Assembly: GCF_000177195.2 (NCBI RefSeq)
Contig: NC_015953.1
Span: 4,464,001-4,528,000, forward strand
DNA: 64,000 nt
Reading direction: 5' to 3'
Source of the DNA: Streptomyces sp. SirexAA-E
Lineage (GTDB): Bacteria; Actinomycetota; Actinomycetes; Streptomycetales; Streptomycetaceae
Of the stretch, positions 59,451-64,000 are shown piece by piece; the first letter of the stretch is position 1; each line of letters opens with the position of its first letter. The notes beneath the pieces are model-generated. The model saw nothing but the letters and a program-made list of their open reading frames with translations, was not told the origin of the DNA and did no database searches. A program made the translations under genes and the position numbers.

Positions 59451-59486
59451 GGTGTCCGTCCCCTCCCCCGAGAAGGGACGGACACC
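59451..59486. terminator. Terminator after the DUF3017 gene
   Basis: ggtgtccgtccc (59451-59462) pairs with gggacggacacc (59475-59486) around 12 nt. Confidence 0.85.
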
Positions 59487-60024
59487 CGGACGGGGAGCGC
59501 CGTTGCAAGATGCGCCGGAAAGCGGTGACTTGAGCGGCCTTGCCCCGTCCTGCCTCCAGCGTCGTGGACATGAGGTGCTCGCTTCAAGAGGTGGCTGGGG
59601 CCTGTGGCACGGAAGTGACCATTCCGCCACCGTGTGCCCGTCCCGCAACGAGCTGTCACGAGCCCTGGTCCCGACGCGGCGCGTCCGGCGGCATGTGACG
59701 GTGTTCCGGGTGGCGCCCGATGCCCCGTGCGCCCCTTCGTCCGGTAGACCGCCCCGTGCCCCGAGGGCGTCCGCGGCCGGTCCGTCCACGCCGGCCCCGG
59801 CCCCTCACGACCCTCACCACCGCGAGGACCGGCCGCGGACACCCGGGTGAGGCGCCGGGCGGATGCGCAACGTGACCGGCTGTGCGCGGTGACACAGGGG
59901 GGCGGGCGGCCGTGGAGGGGCGGGTCCGATAGCCTGACCGCTGGATTCTCTTCACATCAAGATTCAGAGACGTCCAGCACCAGGGGCAGTGCCCCCTACC
60001 GCCAGCTGTCTAACGGAGACCGCC
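59487..60024. other. Gene-free region upstream of mdh
   Basis: About 540 bp without a convincing gene; the open frames are long only because of GC content and show no motif or ribosome site. Just before mdh, TCTCTTCACATCAAGATTC (59946-59964, followed by AGAGA) forms an imperfect dyad that could be an operator. ccgatagcctgacc (59927-59940) is a possible -10 region. Confidence 0.4.
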
Positions 60025-61014
60025 ATGACCCGCACTCCCGTGAATGTCACCGTGACCGGCGCAGCCGGCCAGATCGGCTACGCGCTGCTCTTCCGCATCG
60101 CCTCCGGCCACCTGCTCGGCCCGGACGTGCCGGTCAACCTGCGACTCCTCGAGATCCCGCAGGGCCTCAAGGCCGCCGAGGGCACCGCCATGGAGCTCGA
60201 CGACTGCGCCTTCCCGCTGCTGCGCGGCATCGAGATCACGGACGACCCGAACGTCGGCTTCGCCGGTGCGAACGTCGCCCTCCTCGTCGGGGCACGCCCG
60301 CGTACGAAGGGCATGGAGCGGGGCGACCTGCTCTCCGCCAACGGCGGCATCTTCAAGCCGCAGGGCAAGGCCATCAACGACAACGCCGCGGACGACATCA
60401 AGGTCCTCGTCGTCGGCAACCCGGCCAACACCAACGCCCTCATCGCCCAGGCCGCCGCCCCGGACGTACCGGCCGAGCGCTTCACCGCGATGACGCGTCT
60501 GGACCACAACCGGGCGATCTCGCAGCTGGCCGCCAAGACCGGTGCCGCCGTCTCCGACATCAAGAAGCTGACGATCTGGGGCAACCACTCGGCGACCCAG
60601 TACCCGGACATCTTCCACGCGGAGATCGCCGGCAAGAACGCCGCCGAGGTCGTCGCCGACGAGGCGTGGCTGGCCGACACCTTCATCCCGACCGTCGCCA
60701 AGCGCGGCGCGGCGATCATCGAGGCCCGGGGCGCGTCCTCCGCCGCCTCGGCCGCCAACGCCGCCATCGACCACGTGCACACCTGGGTCAACGGCACCGC
60801 CGAGGGCGACTGGACCTCGATGGGTATCCCGTCGGACGGCTCCTACGGCGTCCCCGAGGGCATCATCTCCTCCTTCCCGGTCACCACGAAGGACGGGAAG
60901 TACGAGATCGTCCAGGGCCTGGACATCAACGAGTTCTCCCGCGCGCGCATCGACGCGTCGGTGCAGGAGCTCACCGAGGAGCGCGACGCGGTCCGCGAGC
61001 TCGGCCTGATCTGA
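60025..61014 (+). CDS. mdh: Malate dehydrogenase (NAD-dependent)
   Basis: Mdh oxidises malate to oxaloacetate in the TCA cycle. The NAD motif TGAAGQIGYALLFRIASG is near the N-terminus, then VGNPANTNALI, MTRLDHNRA (substrate Arg/Asp) and the catalytic His in IWGNHSATQYPD. The 329-residue length and actinobacterial sequence type fit. ATG 60025 has GGAG 5 nt upstream; GTG-like starts upstream are discarded because the family begins MTRTPVNVTVTG. It is monocistronic, with a long perfect terminator. Together with SucCD it puts two TCA enzymes in the window. Confidence 0.97.
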   Translation: MTRTPVNVTVTGAAGQIGYALLFRIASGHLLGPDVPVNLRLLEIPQGLKAAEGTAMELDDCAFPLLRGIEITDDPNVGFAGANVALLVGARPRTKGMERGDLLSANGGIFKPQGKAINDNAADDIKVLVVGNPANTNALIAQAAAPDVPAERFTAMTRLDHNRAISQLAAKTGAAVSDIKKLTIWGNHSATQYPDIFHAEIAGKNAAEVVADEAWLADTFIPTVAKRGAAIIEARGASSAASAANAAIDHVHTWVNGTAEGDWTSMGIPSDGSYGVPEGIISSFPVTTKDGKYEIVQGLDINEFSRARIDASVQELTEERDAVRELGLI

Positions 61015-61050
61015 CCCGGCCTCCGGCCCCGGCCGGACACCCGGACCGTA

Positions 61051-61093
61051 CGAAGGGGCGCCCCCGGCACACGCTGCCGGGGGCGCCCCTTCG
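61051..61093. terminator. mdh terminator
   Basis: A 19-bp perfect stem (61051-61069 with 61075-61093, cgaaggggcgcccccggca and complement) with a 5-nt loop, between converging mdh and the AhpD-like gene. Confidence 0.92.
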
Positions 61094-61126
61094 TCCGTGC
61101 TTGGCGCCTGCACCGTGGCCTCCGGG

Positions 61127-61642
61127 TCAGTGCTTGATGTCTCCGGGCGTGTAGTGGCCCGGTACCTGGCGGGTCGACACCCCGAAGCGGTTCCAGGCGT
61201 TGATGACGGTGATCGCGGCGATCAGCTGGGCGAGTTCGGCCTCCTCGAAGTGCTCGGCCGCCTTGGCGTACACCTCGTCCGGCACGAAGCCGTCGGTCAG
61301 GACCGTCACGGCCTCGGTCAGCTCGATCGCCGCCAGCTCCTTCTCCGTGTAGAAGTGCTGCGACTCCTCCCAGGCGCTGAGCTGGACGAGCCGCTCCACG
61401 GACTCGCCCGCCGCGAGGGCGTCCTTGGAGTGCATGTCCAGGCAGAGGGCGCAGCGGTTGATCTGCGAGGCGCGGACCTTCACCAGCTCCAGCAGCTTCG
61501 GGTCCAGGCCCTTACGGGACGCCGCGTCCAGCCGGACCATGGCCTTGTACACCTCGGGCGCGAGCGTCGCCCAGGAGAGGCGGGCCGGGTGCTCGGGGGC
61601 GTACGCGCCGGGCGCGGGGTGGTGGTGCTCGTTCGTCGTCAT
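61127..61642 (-). CDS. Carboxymuconolactone decarboxylase/AhpD-like protein
   Basis: A 171-residue AhpD-fold protein, probably a peroxidase or thiol-redox partner. The redox pair is Cys-Ala-Leu-Cys in INRCALCLDMHSKDA, with the conserved Glu/His nearby. Other marks are LDPKLLELVKVRASQ and WEESQHFYTEKE. The chosen ATG 61642 gives MTTNEHHHP; 7 nt upstream on the minus strand is TAGCGT, and no ribosome site is present, so the mRNA is probably leaderless. It diverges from a MocR regulator 47 bp away, a typical regulator-target pair. Confidence 0.88.
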   Translation of the reverse strand: MTTNEHHHPAPGAYAPEHPARLSWATLAPEVYKAMVRLDAASRKGLDPKLLELVKVRASQINRCALCLDMHSKDALAAGESVERLVQLSAWEESQHFYTEKELAAIELTEAVTVLTDGFVPDEVYAKAAEHFEEAELAQLIAAITVINAWNRFGVSTRQVPGHYTPGDIKH

Positions 61643-61649
61643 GGATACG

Positions 61650-61681
61650 ACGCTACGGCTCCGGTGGCGCACCGGTATGGT
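61650..61681. promoter_or_regulatory. Overlapping divergent promoters with palindrome
   Basis: Between the two ATGs lie TAGCGT on the minus strand (61650-61655) for the AhpD-like gene and TATGGT on the plus strand (61676-61681) for the MocR gene. The palindrome CCGGTG-gcg-CACCGG (61661-61675) sits between them. Both -10 elements end 7-8 nt before the ATGs, so both transcripts would start at or near the start codon. MocR proteins are expected to bind such a site. Confidence 0.6.
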
Positions 61682-61689
61682 CCATTTCC

Positions 61690-63093
61690 ATGACGGATTC
61701 CTGGGCCGCTTTCGGTGCCGACCTGCACATCGAACCGGTCGGGCCCGGGCTCCGCAGCGGGCTGACGACCGCGCTGCGGGACGCCGTCCGCTCGGGACGG
61801 CTGACCCCCGGCACCCGGCTGCCCTCCTCCCGGACGCTCGCCGTCGATCTGGGGATGGCCCGCAACACCGTCGCCGACGCCTACGCGGACCTGGTCGCCG
61901 AGGGCTGGCTCACGGCACGGCAGGGTTCGGGGACGAGGGTCGCCCAACGGGCCCCGGCCGCACGCCGGTCCGGAACGGGGGCGTCCCGGTCCCCGAACGT
62001 ACGGCGGCGGCCGGTCCACAGCCTGCTGCCCGGGTCGCCCGACCTCTCGGCCTTCCCGCGCGCCGAGTGGCTGAAGGCCGCCCGCCGCGCCCTGACCGCC
62101 GCCCCCCACGAGGCCTTCGGGTACTCCGACCCCCAGGGCCGCATCGAGCTGCGCACCGTGCTGGCGGAGTACCTGGCACGGGCCCGCGGGGTCTACGCGG
62201 CCCCGGAACGCATCGTCGTCTGCGCCGGGTTCGTCCACGGGCTGTCGCTGCTGGGGAAGGTGCTGCGGCGGCGCGGGGTGCGGGAGGCGGCCGTCGAGTC
62301 GTACGGGCTGGACATCCACCGTGACCTGCTGACCGGGGCGGGGCTGCGCACCCCGTGCCTGCCGGTGGACGGACTCGGGGCCAGGACGGGGGAGCTCGCC
62401 GCGATGCGGGGGGTCGGCGCGGTCCTGATGACCCCGGCGCACCAGTTCCCGACGGGGGTCCCGCTGCACGCCGACCGGCGGGCCGCGGCGGTCGACTGGG
62501 CGCGGTCCCGGGCCGGGCTGATCCTGGAGGACGACTACGACGGGGAGTTCCGCTACGACCGGCAGTCGGTCGGCGCGCTCCAGGGCCTCGACCCGGAACG
62601 GGTCGTCTACCTCGGGACCGCCAGCAAGTCGCTCGCGCCGGGGCTGCGCCTGGGATGGATGGTGCTGCCGCGGAGCCTGGTGGGCGAGGTCTGCGAGGAG
62701 AAGGGCGGCGCCGAGTGGATGTCGGCCTCGCCGGACCAGCTGACGCTCGCGGAGTTCATCGCGTCCGGGGCGTACGACCGGCACGTGCGGTCCATGCGGC
62801 TGCGCTACCGGCGCCGCCGTGACGCGCTCGTGGCCGCGCTCGCCGAACGGGCGCCGGACGTCCGGGTGAGCGGCATCGCGGCCGGGCTGCACGCCGTCCT
62901 GGAACTCCCGGCGGGCACCGAGCGGTCGGTGGTGCAGGCGGGCGCCTGGCAGGGGCTGGCGCTGGAGGGGCTGGCACGCTTCCGGCACCCGGATGTGGAG
63001 TCCGGCCGCGACGGGCTGGTCATCGGTTACGGGTCGCCGGCCGACAGCGCCTGGGCGGGCGCGCTCGACGCCCTGTGCCGGGTGCTGCCCTGA
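61690..63093 (+). CDS. MocR-family (GntR-HTH/aminotransferase) regulator
   Basis: A 467-residue transcription factor with a GntR-type winged helix at the N-terminus (ALRDAVRSGRLTPGTRLPSS, MARNTVADAYADLVAEGWL). A class I aminotransferase-like domain follows, with the PLP-binding Lys in GTASKSLAPGLRLGW and EDDYDGEFRYD before it. MocR proteins sense PLP or an amine. ATG 61690 directly follows a -10 element. It is divergent from the AhpD-like gene, with the shared palindrome between; autoregulation and control of that neighbour are likely. Confidence 0.92.
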   Translation: MTDSWAAFGADLHIEPVGPGLRSGLTTALRDAVRSGRLTPGTRLPSSRTLAVDLGMARNTVADAYADLVAEGWLTARQGSGTRVAQRAPAARRSGTGASRSPNVRRRPVHSLLPGSPDLSAFPRAEWLKAARRALTAAPHEAFGYSDPQGRIELRTVLAEYLARARGVYAAPERIVVCAGFVHGLSLLGKVLRRRGVREAAVESYGLDIHRDLLTGAGLRTPCLPVDGLGARTGELAAMRGVGAVLMTPAHQFPTGVPLHADRRAAAVDWARSRAGLILEDDYDGEFRYDRQSVGALQGLDPERVVYLGTASKSLAPGLRLGWMVLPRSLVGEVCEEKGGAEWMSASPDQLTLAEFIASGAYDRHVRSMRLRYRRRRDALVAALAERAPDVRVSGIAAGLHAVLELPAGTERSVVQAGAWQGLALEGLARFRHPDVESGRDGLVIGYGSPADSAWAGALDALCRVLP

Positions 63094-63214
63094 AGCCCCG
63101 TCGGCATCCCGGAGACCGGCGACGACGGGTTCAGTCGACAGGCCGGGAGATCTAGTCTGAGACGGGCAGGGGCCGGGGGGGCCACTTCACGCGTACGACG
63201 GGGGAGAACGGAAC

Positions 63215-63490
63215 ATGGCCAAGCGCAGGCTGAGGTCGAGCACCGTGGTGCTCGGCGGCATGGGGATGCTCGCGGTGACGATCACCTCGTGCGGATCGGA
63301 ACCGGACCGGCGGTGCGTGGACCCGGTGACCCGGGAGAAGCTTCCCAGCTACGAGTGCAGCGACAGGAACGGCAGCGGCTCGTACTACTACGGCGGCAGC
63401 AGCAAGAACGGCTCCTACTCCGGCGGCAGTTTCGACAAGTCCGCGGTGGACCGCGGCGGTTTCGGCTGCTCCGGCACGGGCGGTGGCTGA
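63215..63490 (+). CDS. Small Gly/Ser-rich lipoprotein, YgiB-like
   Basis: A 91-residue secreted lipoprotein. A basic N-terminus (MAKRRLRSSTVV) and hydrophobic core lead to the lipobox-like ITSC (Cys26). The mature part contains CVDP and YECSDRN and ends in Gly/Ser/Tyr-rich repeats (GSYYYGGSSKNGSYSGGS). ATG 63215 has GGGGGAGAACGG upstream. The next gene starts 5 nt after its stop. The pair resembles Escherichia coli ygiB (DUF1190 lipoprotein) and ygiC; this homology is by context and composition only. Confidence 0.7.
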   Translation: MAKRRLRSSTVVLGGMGMLAVTITSCGSEPDRRCVDPVTREKLPSYECSDRNGSGSYYYGGSSKNGSYSGGSFDKSAVDRGGFGCSGTGGG

Positions 63491-63495
63491 GCGCC

Positions 63496-64000
63496 GTGGA
63501 ACGCCGCACCATCGCACCGCGCCCGGGCTGGCAGGCGACCGTCGAGGAGCAGGGGCTCGTGTACCCGCTGACCCGCCACCCGGACGGATCGCTGCGGCCC
63601 TACTGGGACGAGAGCGCGTACTACGTCTTCTCGCTGCCCGAGATCGAGGCACTCGAAGAGGTCGTCGAGGAGCTGCACGCCATGTGCCTGGCCGCCGCCG
63701 CGCACATCGTGGAGCAGGATCGTTTCGCCGAGCTGGGCATCACCGACCCCCGGCTGGCCGGTCTGGTCGCCGAGTCCTGGCGTCGCCGCGCCGAACTGCC
63801 CTCCCTGTACGGGAGGTTCGACCTCCACTACGACGGCCGGGGCCCGGCGAAGATGCTGGAGTACAACGCCGACACCCCCACCTCGCTGGTGGAGGCCGCG
63901 AGCCCCCAGTGGTTCTGGATGGAGGACCGCTTCCCCCGGGCCGACCAGTGGAACTCGCTGCACGAGCGCCTCGTCGACGCCTGGAAGCGGCAGGCGGCCC
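63496..64000 (+). CDS. Glutathionylspermidine-synthase-like ATP-grasp protein, partial
   Basis: The first 168 codons of an ATP-grasp ligase of the GSP_synth family (YgiC/YjfC-like), cut by the right edge. Seen: an N-terminal WQATVEEQGLVY, YWDESAYYVFSL, LPSLYGRFDLHYD and the conserved substrate-binding LEYNADTPTSLVEA. Family members join an amine or amino acid to a carboxylate with ATP; the true substrate of YgiC-type proteins is not known. GTG 63496 is 5 nt after the lipoprotein stop, so the two are coupled. The ATP-grasp metal site lies beyond the window. Confidence 0.85.
   Translation, partial: MERRTIAPRPGWQATVEEQGLVYPLTRHPDGSLRPYWDESAYYVFSLPEIEALEEVVEELHAMCLAAAAHIVEQDRFAELGITDPRLAGLVAESWRRRAELPSLYGRFDLHYDGRGPAKMLEYNADTPTSLVEAASPQWFWMEDRFPRADQWNSLHERLVDAWKRQAA

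Noticed and set aside
59449..59850. A gene of about 130 codons between folD-DUF3017 and mdh
   Set aside because: Its start overlaps a terminator, it lacks a ribosome site, and overlapping frames on both strands are equally open.
1..64000. tRNA, rRNA, CRISPR array or biosynthetic gene cluster
   Set aside because: No cloverleaf with GGTTCRA-type T-loop context, no repeat-spacer pattern and no PKS/NRPS/terpene motifs were found on either strand by eye.

Overview
The window is chromosomal DNA of a Streptomyces or a close relative. The evidence is the very high GC content with third-position G/C codon use, frequent GTG starts, LAxTG sortase substrates, a MocR regulator, Hanks-type kinases, and an arrangement (guaA, paired NlpC/P60 genes, pcrA, icmB, sucCD, purN-purH, folD, mdh) that I recall from the central core of Streptomyces chromosomes. 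No tRNA, rRNA, CRISPR array, intact transposon or biosynthetic gene cluster was seen.

Layout. 1-3 kb: a nucleotide-sugar dehydrogenase (cut by the left edge, catalytic Cys replaced by Ala) diverges from glpD; the gap between them holds two inverted perfect DnaA boxes around an AT-rich patch. 3.7-10.9 kb: three tandem kinase-like membrane genes, the middle one a pseudokinase with a roughly 400-residue insertion. 11-15 kb: aldehyde dehydrogenase plus ChoD-like GMC oxidoreductase. 14.8-17.9 kb: two divergent LAxTG wall-anchored proteins. 18-21 kb: chorismate mutase, guaA and a badly decayed methyltransferase pseudogene. 21-26.6 kb: membrane proteins, then a PspC protein diverging from a PspC-fused histidine kinase and its LuxR-type regulator, with a strong inverted repeat between them. 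26.7-30.6 kb: two paralogous NlpC/P60 endopeptidases flanking a small island of different composition (one orphan gene, a 42-bp perfect palindrome, a gene remnant). Only the second endopeptidase has a long leader, and that leader resembles a ydaO c-di-AMP riboswitch. 31-37.2 kb: pcrA, an M23 peptidase, a frameshifted lipase-like gene and icmB.

37.5-46 kb is the least understood part. A SWIM zinc-finger gene and a DUF5691-like gene (one operon) diverge from three translationally coupled genes: a MoxR AAA+ ATPase, an 820-residue DUF5682-like protein with TraB/ChaN-like motifs, and a VWA/MIDAS protein. This looks like a MoxR-VWA ternary system and is the best candidate here for an uncharacterised machine. 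46-61 kb is housekeeping: sucCD, an HTH/sigma-like/membrane fusion, perM-like next to purN-purH, a DUF2079 membrane protein, folD with its DUF3017 partner, and mdh. 61-64 kb: an AhpD-like gene and a MocR regulator with divergent, apparently leaderless promoters around one palindrome, then a small lipoprotein paired with a glutathionylspermidine-synthase-like ATP-grasp gene cut by the right edge (YgiB-YgiC-like).

Functionally the window combines central carbon and purine metabolism (GlpD, SucCD, Mdh, GuaA, PurN, PurH, FolD) with envelope sensing and remodelling (kinases, PspC system, NlpC/P60 and M23 hydrolases, sortase substrates). Function names rest on motifs read by eye and on recalled family knowledge; no database search was possible.
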